A stretch of 64,000 bases of DNA. It comes from Prosthecodimorpha staleyi (GTDB lineage Bacteria; Pseudomonadota; Alphaproteobacteria; Rhizobiales; Ancalomicrobiaceae). The stretch lies in the NCBI RefSeq assembly GCF_018729455.1, contig NZ_JAHHZF010000002.1:327482-391481 (forward strand), given 5' to 3'. The translations under genes were made by a program, and so were the position numbers. This document shows positions 26,731 to 35,128 of this stretch, piece by piece. Each line of letters begins with the position of its first letter. Position 1 is the stretch's first letter. The notes beneath the pieces were generated by a model. That model made no database searches. It worked only from the letters and a program-made list of their open reading frames with translations, and was not told where the DNA came from.

Positions 26731-27111
26731 ATGCGCATCCGGTATCTCGATCGCGGCGTCGAATCGATCTCCGTCTGGCAGGAACAGGACGAGGTCCACC
26801 TGCCCAAGGAAGGCGGGTTGGCACCGGCCTTTCTGCCGCAATACCGTGCGCTGGACGAGATCACGCGACGCCCGTCTCTGGACGAACGCCTGCCGCGCCT
26901 CCTGCAGCCGGATTTTCTCGATCCGGACCTGCTCGATCCGGCGACCCTGACCGATACGCGCATCGCCGTGCGCGATCAGTTCATCGCCGAGGCGGCGCGC
27001 TCGAGCGGGCGGCGCAAGGCGGTGCTGGAACTGGCGGCAAGCCACCTGGAAGATTCCGTCGCCATGGACGAGGAGGTCCGGCGATCGCTCGCCGTCCTCC
27101 TGCGCGGCTGA
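26731..27111 (+). CDS. Unknown small T3SS-cluster protein
   Basis: 126 residues with a short beta-like start (MRIRYLDRGVESISVWQEQD), an acidic Leu/Pro/Asp-rich middle (LLQPDFLDPDLLDPATL) and a helical C terminus. There is no signal peptide, membrane segment or cysteine. A GGATT element precedes the ATG. It lies 92 nt after the large substrate candidate and 21 nt before the TPR gene, so it is probably co-transcribed with them. No family was recognised. Confidence 0.65.
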   Translation: MRIRYLDRGVESISVWQEQDEVHLPKEGGLAPAFLPQYRALDEITRRPSLDERLPRLLQPDFLDPDLLDPATLTDTRIAVRDQFIAEAARSSGRRKAVLELAASHLEDSVAMDEEVRRSLAVLLRG

Positions 27112-27132
27112 CCGCGACGGATCGGAGGCCTC

Positions 27133-27513
27133 GTGACATCCCCCGTCGACGACCGGAAGCGGGACTTCCTGCTGCTCAATGTCTTCGTGCTCGCCCAGCA
27201 CGGCTATATCGACCGGGCGGCAACGCTCGTCGAAGCCCTGCACGAACTGGGCGATGCCTCGCCCGAGGTGCTGTTGGCACGCTCGATCATGCGCTTCTTC
27301 CGGGCCGACTGGTCCGGCGCCCTGGCCTGCCTCGACGATCTCGACCGCATCGATCCGCTCGAGCGCTTCGGCCGCTACAAGCTCGACGACCGCCAGCGCA
27401 TGCGTCGCTACATCAAGGCGCGCTGCCTGTACGAACTCGGCGAGAAGGCGCGCGCCCGGGATGCCGTGGAAGGCTACCTGCGGCACGGCTCCGGCGAGGG
27501 CGAAGGCGAATAG
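27133..27513 (+). CDS. Small TPR protein, YscG-like chaperone candidate
   Basis: 126 residues from a GTG start (GGATCGGAGGCC upstream). It contains about two and a half TPR-like helix pairs: LLNVFVLAQHGYIDRAATLV, LLARSIMRFFRADWSGALAC and RRYIKARCLYELGEKARARD. YscG/PscG-type proteins (about 115 residues) use such repeats to hold the needle subunit in complex with YscE; a YscE-like gene and the needle gene are present at 53768 and 54047. This gene and that at 22968 are the two candidates for the third partner. It ends in GEGEGE, and a GCCC tetranucleotide repeat follows in the DNA (27520-27543). Confidence 0.7.
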   Translation: MTSPVDDRKRDFLLLNVFVLAQHGYIDRAATLVEALHELGDASPEVLLARSIMRFFRADWSGALACLDDLDRIDPLERFGRYKLDDRQRMRRYIKARCLYELGEKARARDAVEGYLRHGSGEGEGE

Positions 27514-27654
27514 CCCCAGCCGCCCGCCCGCCCGCCCGCCCGCCGGTGCGACCGGATCCCCGCGACGACACAGGGCGGCAACACCGGCCTGCTACGGGCC
27601 AGGGAAGGCCGATACCGCGATTGCGGCAGCAGCTTGGCGGCAAAATTCTCTGAC

Positions 27655-27670
27655 TGTAACCTTTGACACA
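27655..27670. promoter_or_regulatory. CRP-like 16-bp site upstream of translocator operon
   Basis: TGTAACCTTTGACACA keeps the outer TGT and ACA, with the CACA right half, of the TGTGA-N6-TCACA pattern. It lies 68 nt before the likely GTG start of the SycD-like gene. It is a weaker match than the sites at 40344 and 54519. Confidence 0.4.
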
Positions 27671-27738
27671 CTTCGCCGGCGTCGATCGCCTAGTCTCAAT
27701 CACGACAGATGTCGTCCAACATTCCCGAGGAGAACGCT

Positions 27739-28311
27739 GTGTCGATCATCGATGGGATGATGAACTCCGAAGGCCAGATGATCGGAGCGCTTCAGGTCAG
27801 CGAGAAGCTGCTGGAGCAGTTTTTCGGGACGGCTGAATTCACCCCGAAGCAGAAAGAGATCATCGATCTGGTCCGTGAAGGCATTCCTTTGGGATCGATC
27901 ATGGGCATCACGCAGCAGCATCGCGATGCGATGTTCACCTTTGCGGTTCAGGCCATCCAGGCCGGCGACCGTCAGAAGGCGCGCGACATCCTGCTTCAGA
28001 ATTATCTGTTCGATCCGCTGGAGGAGAACCGCTCCGTCTATGCGATCGCCAACACCTATCAGCTTGACGGCGTCTTCGACGGTGCCGCCAAGCTCTACCT
28101 GAACTTCCTGGCCATGGATGCCACCAACCCCGACGGCTATCTGCGTCTCGGCGAGTGCTTCATGGCGGCGCAGGAATACGACAACGCCCAGCAGAGCTTC
28201 GAAAGTGCGGCCCGTTTCGCCGAGCGTGGTCTCGGCAGCAAGGGTGCCGCCGAACACGCGGCCAAGATGCTCGCCGTCCTGGCCGAGCGCCGCGCCGAAG
28301 CCAGCAACTAA
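27739..28311 (+). CDS. SycD/LcrH-type translocator chaperone
   Basis: 190 residues from the GTG at 27739, chosen because GAGGAGA lies just upstream; an in-frame ATG at 27709 has no ribosome site. This is a class II T3SS chaperone with three TPR units typical of LcrH/SycD/IpgC: VQAIQAGDRQKARDILLQNY, AIANTYQLDGVFDGAAKLYL and LGECFMAAQEYDNAQQSFES. It binds the two pore proteins encoded directly downstream and keeps them soluble in the cytoplasm. The order chaperone-SctE-SctB is the classical one. Confidence 0.88.
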   Translation: MSIIDGMMNSEGQMIGALQVSEKLLEQFFGTAEFTPKQKEIIDLVREGIPLGSIMGITQQHRDAMFTFAVQAIQAGDRQKARDILLQNYLFDPLEENRSVYAIANTYQLDGVFDGAAKLYLNFLAMDATNPDGYLRLGECFMAAQEYDNAQQSFESAARFAERGLGSKGAAEHAAKMLAVLAERRAEASN

Positions 28312-28330
28312 CCGCGAGAGGAGACCCGTC

Positions 28331-29353
28331 ATGGCTAGCATCGGTGGCGTCGGCACGGTCGGTGGCAATCAGCAGATTTCCCAGACCGAACTCAAGGGCA
28401 AGGACATCACGGGATCGGGCAATCTCGGGCAGAACGGCCCGACTCCTGACCTGAACAATGTCCAGGGCTATACGGAGATGATGGCCGCACTCGGCTCGCT
28501 TCTCCCGCAGATGTCGGGCGACATGGTTGAGGTCTTCCTCGCCGAGATCACGGCGAAGATGAAGGAGAGCGAGGACAAGGCGTCCACCGACAAGTACAAG
28601 GCGGACCAGGAGGCCAAGCGCACCGAGCTCGGCGCCAAGAAGGCGAAGATCGACGAAGCGGAAAAGAAGATCCAGGAGTCGATCGACAAGCGCAACAGCG
28701 GCAACATCTTCGACATCATCGGCCTGATCTTCCAGGCTATCGCGGCCGCGCTGGCCATCGTGCTCGGCGCCCTCTTGTCCGCGGTCTGCCCGGTGGCCGG
28801 TGCCCTGCTGATCGCGGCCGGCGTGGTCGGCATCGTGATGATGATCGACTCGGCGGTCCAAATGGCGACAGGCCTCGGCATCGCCGGCAACATCGCCAAG
28901 GCGGCCGGCGCCTCGCCGGAGGAATGCGCCAAGGCCGACATGGGCTTCCGCATCGCCATGGCGATCGTCGGCATCGCCCTCGCCATCGCCACCGCGGTGG
29001 TCACCGGCGGCGCCTCCTTCGCCAGCTCGGTCGCCCAGTTGAGCAACGCCGTGCAGTCGTTCCAGAAGGTCGCGCAGACCATCCAGAACATCACCACCAT
29101 GGCGAGCGCCGTGAACGAAGTCGTCACGACGAGTATCAAGGCCGACGCCGCGGTTACCGAAGGCGAAGCCAAGAAGCTCCAGGCCAAGGCCATGGAGAAG
29201 GATGCCAATATCCAGCTCCTCGAAGAGCTGATCGATATGTCGCTGCAGCGCCTGATCGCTGCCGGCAATCGGTTCAACGAGATGATGGACATGATCACCG
29301 ACATGATCAAGGACAAGGGTGACATGCTTTCCAACGCCAAATTCACCGGCTGA
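28331..29353 (+). CDS. sctE: T3SS major translocon pore protein (YopB/IpaB-like)
   Basis: 340 residues. A charged coiled coil (about 75-122) is followed by two long hydrophobic stretches, 126-172 (containing IAAALAIVLGALLSAV) and 205-233 (RIAMAIVGIALAIATAVV), then an amphipathic C-terminal helix. This two-hairpin layout defines the SctE (YopB/IpaB/SipB) family, which inserts into the host membrane to form the translocation pore. The N terminus is Gly/Thr/Asn-rich, as in secreted proteins. The start has GAGAGGAGAC upstream. It sits between the SycD-like chaperone and the SctB-like protein. Confidence 0.87.
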   Translation: MASIGGVGTVGGNQQISQTELKGKDITGSGNLGQNGPTPDLNNVQGYTEMMAALGSLLPQMSGDMVEVFLAEITAKMKESEDKASTDKYKADQEAKRTELGAKKAKIDEAEKKIQESIDKRNSGNIFDIIGLIFQAIAAALAIVLGALLSAVCPVAGALLIAAGVVGIVMMIDSAVQMATGLGIAGNIAKAAGASPEECAKADMGFRIAMAIVGIALAIATAVVTGGASFASSVAQLSNAVQSFQKVAQTIQNITTMASAVNEVVTTSIKADAAVTEGEAKKLQAKAMEKDANIQLLEELIDMSLQRLIAAGNRFNEMMDMITDMIKDKGDMLSNAKFTG

Positions 29354-29369
29354 CCGGAGGACGGACGCC

Positions 29370-30293
29370 ATGGTCGAGATCAATCCGCAATATGTTCCCG
29401 CCTCCTTCTACAATGCCCAGGGTCAGCTGACGGTCCCGCCGGAAGTCGCCGAGCAGGTTCAGTCCGGCGTCCTGGCCAAGCTCGACAAGCTGCCCGCCCT
29501 CGAGCAGCAGATTTTCCTGGCCCTGCTGCAGAGCGCCGATGTGGCGCCGAACGGCCCCGGCCAGACCATGTCGGACGTGAAGGCGGACAAGGTCTTGTCC
29601 GTCCTGAACAGCGCCATGGAGGTGATCTCGTCCGGCATGAGCGTGCTGGATACGATCCTGAAGGACAGCAGCGCCCTCAACCTGCTCGGCCGGGCGATGA
29701 TCGAGATGGCCGCCGAACAGCGCAAGGCGGCCCTGGACGAACGGCTTGCGGCCCGCGAGGCCGCCAAGGGGCAGATGCTGGCCCAGGCCGCCGACCTCAA
29801 CAAGGCCGGCAGCACCATGATCGCCACCGCGATCGTCAGCGCCGTGATCGGCATCCTCGGCTCGGTGGTCTCCTTTGCCGGCGCCGCCAAGGCCCAGGCC
29901 AAGATGTCGACCGCGACGACCGACGTGCCGGACACGTCGACGACGCCGAAGCCGAACACCACCGGCGGCTCCAATCCGTTGAGCGGCTCGAACAAGACCA
30001 TCTCGGAAGGCATGCTGCTGCAGCAGGTGACGGCCGACCTGCAGAAGAACGCGGCGATCTCGAAGGTCTTCGAAGCGATCTCCGGCATGATCAGCGGCAT
30101 CGGCCAGGGCGCGGCGAAGAAGCAGGAGGCCGACGCCTCGGTTCATGCCGCCTACGCGGAAACCGAAAAAGGCGTCGCCGACCTGGCCAAGGAAGTGCAG
30201 CAGGGGGTTGAAGAGACCCTCAAGGCCGTGATCAACTTCCTCAAGGAGATGGGCGACGCCAAGGCCGAGCTGATGCGCGCCTTCAAGATGTGA
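29370..30293 (+). CDS. sctB: T3SS minor translocon pore protein (YopD/IpaC-like)
   Basis: 307 residues from the ATG at 29370 (ACCGGAGGACG upstream). It has one hydrophobic segment (150-171, IATAIVSAVIGILGSVVSFA), flanked by an amphipathic helical region (~100-145) and a Thr/Pro-rich linker, with a C-terminal coiled coil. This single-span organisation is that of SctB (YopD/IpaC), the second pore component. It follows sctE by 16 nt, in the same operon as their chaperone. Divergence of this family means similarity searches may be weak; the assignment rests on layout and position. Confidence 0.8.
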   Translation: MVEINPQYVPASFYNAQGQLTVPPEVAEQVQSGVLAKLDKLPALEQQIFLALLQSADVAPNGPGQTMSDVKADKVLSVLNSAMEVISSGMSVLDTILKDSSALNLLGRAMIEMAAEQRKAALDERLAAREAAKGQMLAQAADLNKAGSTMIATAIVSAVIGILGSVVSFAGAAKAQAKMSTATTDVPDTSTTPKPNTTGGSNPLSGSNKTISEGMLLQQVTADLQKNAAISKVFEAISGMISGIGQGAAKKQEADASVHAAYAETEKGVADLAKEVQQGVEETLKAVINFLKEMGDAKAELMRAFKM

Positions 30294-30327
30294 CGGCGAC
30301 GGATTGGCTCGGAGCGGGCGGGGCGTC

Positions 30328-30804
30328 ATGAGCGCGAATTTCGAGACCACCATCAGACGGCTGTGGTCGGGGCTCAGGCTCCCGGCGCCGACCTTTCGCG
30401 ACAAGCCGGAAGTGACGCTCTCGATCGACGGCACCGATCTCAAGCTGGCGGAAACCGCCGACGGTCGCGGCCTGACCGTCTCCGGGCGGCTCGGCCGGCT
30501 CTCCGCCGATCCCGGCGAACGCGACGGGCAGACCCGACGGCTTCTGCAGATCGGACTCGGGCTGATGGCCTCCAACTGCAGTTGGGTCGGTGTCGATCCC
30601 GACGATCCGGCCGGGGCGACCATGCTCGCCGAAGCGCGGTTCGATTATGCCGACGGCCGCGGCGACCGGTTGATCGGCGTGATCGAGAATGTCATCCAGG
30701 CGGTCGAAATTCTGTCGCCTGAACTGTCCACGCGGTCCCGGCGGGAGCCGGACCATCGCGGCGGGACGGGCGGCCTGGAGGAGGCCATGATCTTCAGGCC
30801 GTAG
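30328..30804 (+). CDS. Possible class I (CesT-like) T3SS chaperone
   Basis: 158 residues from the ATG at 30328 (GGAGCGGGCG upstream; an in-frame TTG at 30304 is possible). A small acidic alpha/beta protein: strands around VTLSIDGTDLKLAETADGRG and GLTVSGRLGRL, then helices including LLQIGLGLMASNCSWVGVDP. This resembles the CesT/SycE fold, which binds the N terminus of a secreted substrate as a dimer. It follows sctB closely. The family call is structural inference; unknown is the fallback. Confidence 0.65.
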   Translation: MSANFETTIRRLWSGLRLPAPTFRDKPEVTLSIDGTDLKLAETADGRGLTVSGRLGRLSADPGERDGQTRRLLQIGLGLMASNCSWVGVDPDDPAGATMLAEARFDYADGRGDRLIGVIENVIQAVEILSPELSTRSRREPDHRGGTGGLEEAMIFRP

Positions 30805-31088
30805 CGACGACCGCCCGATCACAAGCCCGGCCGCAGAGGCCGGACGCGCCGAACCGGGCCATCGACGGGGTGGGATCCCCGATCGACCGAAGCCCGGCCA
30901 TGCAGTGCCCTCTGGCGCACGACCTCGCATCGGCCTCGCCGGTGTCCGGCCCGTCAACCGACTGACTGCCGACCGCACCGAATCGGATGCCCTGCCGCGA
31001 AACGGCAAGTCCCCGACCGGATCGGCACCGTGAGATTGAGACAACGGCCGCCGCCCGGCGCGGCGCCGTCTGGGATGGAGAACCCGGA

Positions 31089-31577
31089 ATGGAAACCATG
31101 ACCGCGCAGACCGACTCTGCCCAGACCGGCTCGGCCGTCGACGCCTTCGGCCGGCTTCTGGTCGAAGCCGAGATCGGCAAGAATCTCGGCCTCGCCGCCG
31201 ACGATCTCGCCGTCGGCCTGGATATCGCCAAAAGCCTCCTGGAGCGCGGGCAGCCGGTCCGCGCGATGCGCATCTATTGCGCGCTGGTGCTGTGCTTCCC
31301 GACGGTCGCCGATTACCAGATCGGCCTCGCCAACTGCGCCCTGCAGCTTGAGGAGCACTACATGGCGCTGCAGGCCGCCTCGGCCGTGATCGCGCTCGAG
31401 CCGCGCAATCCGCGCGGCTATTTCCTGTCCGGGCGGGCCTGCCTGGCTGCCGGCGAGCTCGCCGAAGCCCGCGAAGATCTTGCCGACGCGCTGCGGCTGG
31501 CCAAGGAAAGCGGCGACACCCTCGTCGCGACGGAGGCCGAGCGCCTGCTCAAGACGGCCGAAGCCAAGCCGTCCTGA
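31089..31577 (+). CDS. TPR chaperone-like protein (SycD-like paralogue)
   Basis: 162 residues from the ATG at 31089 (a second ATG lies three codons on). It has three TPR units: LLERGQPVRAMRIYCALVLC, IGLANCALQLEEHYMALQAA and LSGRACLAAGELAEAREDLA. The repeat number and size match class II T3SS chaperones, making this a second SycD-like protein in the cluster. A 284-bp gap upstream suggests a separate promoter, though none was identified. Its partner may be one of the unusual secreted-protein candidates downstream. Confidence 0.75.
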   Translation: METMTAQTDSAQTGSAVDAFGRLLVEAEIGKNLGLAADDLAVGLDIAKSLLERGQPVRAMRIYCALVLCFPTVADYQIGLANCALQLEEHYMALQAASAVIALEPRNPRGYFLSGRACLAAGELAEAREDLADALRLAKESGDTLVATEAERLLKTAEAKPS

Positions 31578-31742
31578 CCCCGATGGCGGCCGGTTCCGCG
31601 CCCGGAGCCCGGCCGCGACCATTTCGGTGCGTCCGGCCGCATCCTGGCCGTTGCATCCGGACTGGAGCTAACGCACCCTGAACGCCGCGGCGGCGCCCCG
31701 ATCCGGGGCCGACGCCGAAGCACCGCCAACCGGAGACCCAGC

Positions 31743-32321
31743 ATGGCTGCACCCGCCCAGGGCGACGAGACCGCGCTCGGCCGTGCGCTCGGCTTCGCAC
31801 CGGAGGAGGTGGATCTGCTCGGCGAGATCTTCGTCGAGGTGCTTGGCAAGTCCGGCATCGAGGCGGGACCGATCTTCGAGAAGCTGAAGCGCGGCGCCTC
31901 GCTCGGCGAGGCCATTGCCGTACCGGCCGGGGTGCCGCGCCTGCTCTATGCCCGCGCCCATCAATGGTTCGCCGGCGGCCGGCCGGACCGCGCCGAGAGC
32001 CTGTTCCGCACGCTGTGCCTGATCGAAGGCGGCAAGCCGGACAACTGGGTCGGCTGGGGCATCTGTCTGCGCATCGCCGATCGCCTGGATCAGGCCGACC
32101 TTGCCTTCGCGACGGCGGCAAGCCTCGCGCCGCAATGGCCGATCCCGCCGGTCCATCAGGCGGAACTGGCGATCCGCCGCGGCGACTGGAACGGCGCCCG
32201 CCTCGCGCTCGAGCGCCTGGACGCCCTCGGCGAAGACCGGCTCCCGGGCGAACTCAAGGTCGAGGTGGCACGCTTCCGCAGCGCCCTCGCTCTGCGAACC
32301 GAACGAATCGCGCGAGGCTGA
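31743..32321 (+). CDS. TPR chaperone-like protein (third SycD-like)
   Basis: 192 residues. An N-terminal helix region (ALGFAPEEVDLLGEIFVEVL) is followed by TPR units (LYARAHQWFAGGRPDRAESL; WGICLRIADRLDQADLAFAT; QAELAIRRGDWNGARLALER). The layout mirrors the SycD-like protein at 27739, including an N-terminal region of similar length. It is followed after 5 nt by the Ala-rich 404-residue protein, its most likely client. The start has CCGGAGAC upstream. Confidence 0.75.
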   Translation: MAAPAQGDETALGRALGFAPEEVDLLGEIFVEVLGKSGIEAGPIFEKLKRGASLGEAIAVPAGVPRLLYARAHQWFAGGRPDRAESLFRTLCLIEGGKPDNWVGWGICLRIADRLDQADLAFATAASLAPQWPIPPVHQAELAIRRGDWNGARLALERLDALGEDRLPGELKVEVARFRSALALRTERIARG

Positions 32322-32326
32322 CCGCC

Positions 32327-33541
32327 ATGATCACGCTCGAGCGCATCCTCAGCATGGTCGAGCAGATCGGGCAAACGACGACAGCCATCACGGTCGCCAA
32401 GAATCTGGTGACCGAGAACGAACTGAAGCTGATTCCCCCGCCGGCGCAGACATTCGATGCTCCGGAGGCGCTTCCGCCCGAAGCCGCCGATCCCTACCGG
32501 GCCCGGCCGGCCCTATCCCCGGCCCTGACCCTCGCCGGCCTCTCCAGCCCGACGGCCACGTCGCCCGCAGCCAACGCCGATTCGGGTCCGGCGGCCTTGG
32601 CCCCATGGGCCGGAGTCGATACGGCCGAGGCCGGCGACGCGCCCGCACCGGCGACATTCGCGAGCGTGCCGGGTCAGACGGCGACGGGTCCGATTTCCGC
32701 CTCGATCCTGGCCACCAGCCTGGCGGCGCGTGCCCTGCGGCCCGACGACGGCATGGTGTCGGAAGCCGGCGAGGCCGCCCGCACGGCGGATGCGGCGCGC
32801 GGGCTGACGACGCGCGAACTGATCGATCGGGCACTCGAAGAAACCCTCAACCTGATCGGAGGCGACCGCGAGACGCTCGCCGACCGCACCGCCGCGGCGG
32901 CGGCCCAGACCCGGCGGCTCGGCGGCACCGACGGGTCGGCAACCGCCGTCAGGGCGGCGGCAGCGTCGACCGATACGGAGGGGGTAACCGCCCAGGGCAC
33001 GGAGCGCAGCGCCCGTGGCGCGCCATCGACCGAAGGCCGGACCGCCGGCCTCGCCGCCGCGGGGCTGCCGCTGGCCGACCCGGCGACGCTTGCGGCCGCC
33101 GCCGCGGACGGTCGCGCCGGAACCATCATCGACAGCATGATTCTCAACGCGGCGATGATCCCCGGCTGGCCGCGCCCGCGCCCGCTCACCGGTGCCCTGC
33201 CGGAAGACGAGGCGGTGCGCAGCCGCAGGGCCGCAGCCGGTCCGGCCGCCGACGGCGCCGAGGAACCGAGCCTGGTCGGCGAGGCCCTGCTCCTGTCCTA
33301 TCTGGCGGCCCTCGGCGTCGGCGAGGCGATGTTGGCACGCATCCGCACCCTGCTGGTCGACGAGAACCGGCGGCGCAACTTCCTGCTCTTCCTCGCACGG
33401 ATCCTGAAGGCGCTGAAAAGCATCATGGCGAGCCTGAAGGAGGAACTGAAGCGCATGCGCGAGGAGCAGGAGGAACCGCCCGAGCCGGATCCCGGCACCG
33501 ACATGCTGCCCCGCGGCCGCCGGCGCCGGCTGCAATTGTAG
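32327..33541 (+). CDS. Ala-rich unknown T3SS-cluster protein, substrate candidate
   Basis: 404 residues from the ATG at 32327. After a helical start (ITLERILSMVEQIGQTTTAI) come ~220 residues extremely rich in Ala, Thr, Gly and Pro, likely disordered. A C-terminal helical part follows (LLLSYLAALGVGEAMLARIR; FLLFLARILKALKSIMASLK), then a charged tail ending RGRRRRLQL. The C-terminal helices are amphipathic to hydrophobic, which could mean membrane association. Adjacent TPR chaperone-like genes suggest it is exported. No family was recognised, so it is either an effector or an accessory translocator. Confidence 0.65.
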   Translation: MITLERILSMVEQIGQTTTAITVAKNLVTENELKLIPPPAQTFDAPEALPPEAADPYRARPALSPALTLAGLSSPTATSPAANADSGPAALAPWAGVDTAEAGDAPAPATFASVPGQTATGPISASILATSLAARALRPDDGMVSEAGEAARTADAARGLTTRELIDRALEETLNLIGGDRETLADRTAAAAAQTRRLGGTDGSATAVRAAAASTDTEGVTAQGTERSARGAPSTEGRTAGLAAAGLPLADPATLAAAAADGRAGTIIDSMILNAAMIPGWPRPRPLTGALPEDEAVRSRRAAAGPAADGAEEPSLVGEALLLSYLAALGVGEAMLARIRTLLVDENRRRNFLLFLARILKALKSIMASLKEELKRMREEQEEPPEPDPGTDMLPRGRRRRLQL

Positions 33542-33635
33542 CCGCCCGTCCGGCGGGCGACGTCCGTGCCGCCGCCGATGTAAGCCGCCGGCCGCCCAGG
33601 AATGCGACGGCCGGAGGCGCCGAATCCCGCGCCAG

Positions 33636-33651
33636 AGTGACGTTGAGCACA
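33636..33651. promoter_or_regulatory. CRP-like 16-bp site upstream of 33712 gene
   Basis: AGTGACGTTGAGCACA differs from TGTGA-N6-TCACA at two outer positions and shares the ACGTT core with the 40344 site. It is centred about 68 nt upstream of the next start codon. Confidence 0.45.
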
Positions 33652-33711
33652 GTGCCGCGCCGCGTCCGCACTAGGATGGGGCAGCAATTCGAAATCGAGA
33701 GGGACCACCCC

Positions 33712-34896
33712 ATGGCGATCGGAGTCACCAGCGGCACGTCGATCACCGACCCGCAATTCACGACGACCACGATTCCGCAGTCCTCTCCGACCGGCGGCAC
33801 ATCGTCGGTGCCGGCCGTCCCGACCGGCGCGACCTACTCGACCTCGGATGCGGACTCTCAGTATCTGAGCCTGCCCTTCGCGCGGCTGACGCTGGAGAAT
33901 CTCGGTCTGTCGCCGAGTTCGACCTTCCAGGATGTCAGCGTCCTGCTCGACCAGGTCGCCATGGCTCTCGACAAGCTGTTCGAGGACAACGACAAGGAGC
34001 GGATCAAGGGCGAGAACTCGATCCGGCGCGGCGCGCTGGCCGATATCCTGTCGCTGAAGAGTAGCATCGACACGCTGACCGCGCGCAACGCGGAACTCGA
34101 TCAGATCATCGCCGACGGTGAGGCGGAGAAGACGGACCTGCAGGGCCAGCGCTCCGATCTGGTGTCGCAGCAGACGAGCCTGACCAACCAGATCAATACC
34201 CTGAACGACCAGATCGCCAACACCAGCAATCCGACCACGAAGGCGCAACTGGTGGCGCAGCGCGACGGCCTGGTCACGCAGCGCAATGCCGTCAATGCGC
34301 AGATCGGCACCGTGGACACGAAGATCGCCGCGGCCGACAAGAAGATCAACGACGCCCAGACCGAGAAGACGGCCAACGAGAACACGATCGCCTCGCTCGA
34401 GCAGCAGATCACCACGCTCGCCAGCCAGCTCTCGCAGACCCTGGCCGCGATCGAACGCCTGCTCGCCAAGGCCACGCCGACCTCCGGCGTCGATCTGCCG
34501 GTCGACGAACTGGTCGCCGCCGCGATCGCCTTCGATTCGCGCTTCGCCGACGTGAAGGCGTTCGAGAAGCTGCAGAAGCTCAACGACCAGGACACGGACA
34601 CGGAGACCGACATCCTGCGCAAGGTGCTCGGCCAGGACGGCGATACCAACCTCCTCCCGCAGCAGACGGGCGGGACGCTGCCTCCGTCGGGTACGACGAA
34701 CGGCGCCAATGCCAATCCGATCGGCCAGACGGCCGGGTCCAAGTCGCTCGCAGCCGAAATCGGCGCGAAGGCGGTGGCTCTGGTCGAGGCGCTGACCTCG
34801 GTCCTGAAGACGCTCGCCGCCCTGGAGCCGCCGCCGAAGACGAACCTGTTCCAGGAGGCGACGACCAACGGGTCGCGGATGCGGCTCTCGGTCTGA
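33712..34896 (+). CDS. Coiled-coil secreted-protein candidate of the T3SS
   Basis: 394 residues from the ATG at 33712 (GAGAGGGA upstream). The first ~45 residues are almost entirely Ser, Thr, Gly and Pro (GVTSGTSITDPQFTTTTIPQ), a composition typical of T3SS export signals. Residues ~100-260 form a long coiled coil with regular heptads (LTNQINTLNDQIANTS; ANENTIASLEQQITTLASQL), then a globular helical part and another disordered linker. There is no membrane segment. It could be an effector, a second tip-type protein or an extracellular filament subunit; no family was recognised. It has its own candidate CRP-like site. Confidence 0.68.
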   Translation: MAIGVTSGTSITDPQFTTTTIPQSSPTGGTSSVPAVPTGATYSTSDADSQYLSLPFARLTLENLGLSPSSTFQDVSVLLDQVAMALDKLFEDNDKERIKGENSIRRGALADILSLKSSIDTLTARNAELDQIIADGEAEKTDLQGQRSDLVSQQTSLTNQINTLNDQIANTSNPTTKAQLVAQRDGLVTQRNAVNAQIGTVDTKIAAADKKINDAQTEKTANENTIASLEQQITTLASQLSQTLAAIERLLAKATPTSGVDLPVDELVAAAIAFDSRFADVKAFEKLQKLNDQDTDTETDILRKVLGQDGDTNLLPQQTGGTLPPSGTTNGANANPIGQTAGSKSLAAEIGAKAVALVEALTSVLKTLAALEPPPKTNLFQEATTNGSRMRLSV

Positions 34897-35128
34897 CGGG
34901 GGATCGCAAGGTCCCGGGGCGGTCGCCGGATGGTCTCGAACCGACCGTCATGCCGGGTCCGGTGGCGCCGATGCTGCATGCAATCAGTTCGAAATCGTAG
35001 CGCGGCCGCCCTTTCCGCAGGGGCGCCGCGCACGGTAGTCTGCCCGACACGCGATTGACTTTGCGTGGGAGGCGGGTCCGGGCGGAACGCTCGGATCGAG
35101 GGCAAGCGACGGCGAGGGCGACGGCTCC

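Noticed and set aside
27520..27543. GCCC tetranucleotide repeat as a phase-variation tract
   Set aside because: It lies after the stop codon of the TPR gene and upstream of the translocator promoter region but outside any coding frame. A length effect on expression is possible but nothing supports it.
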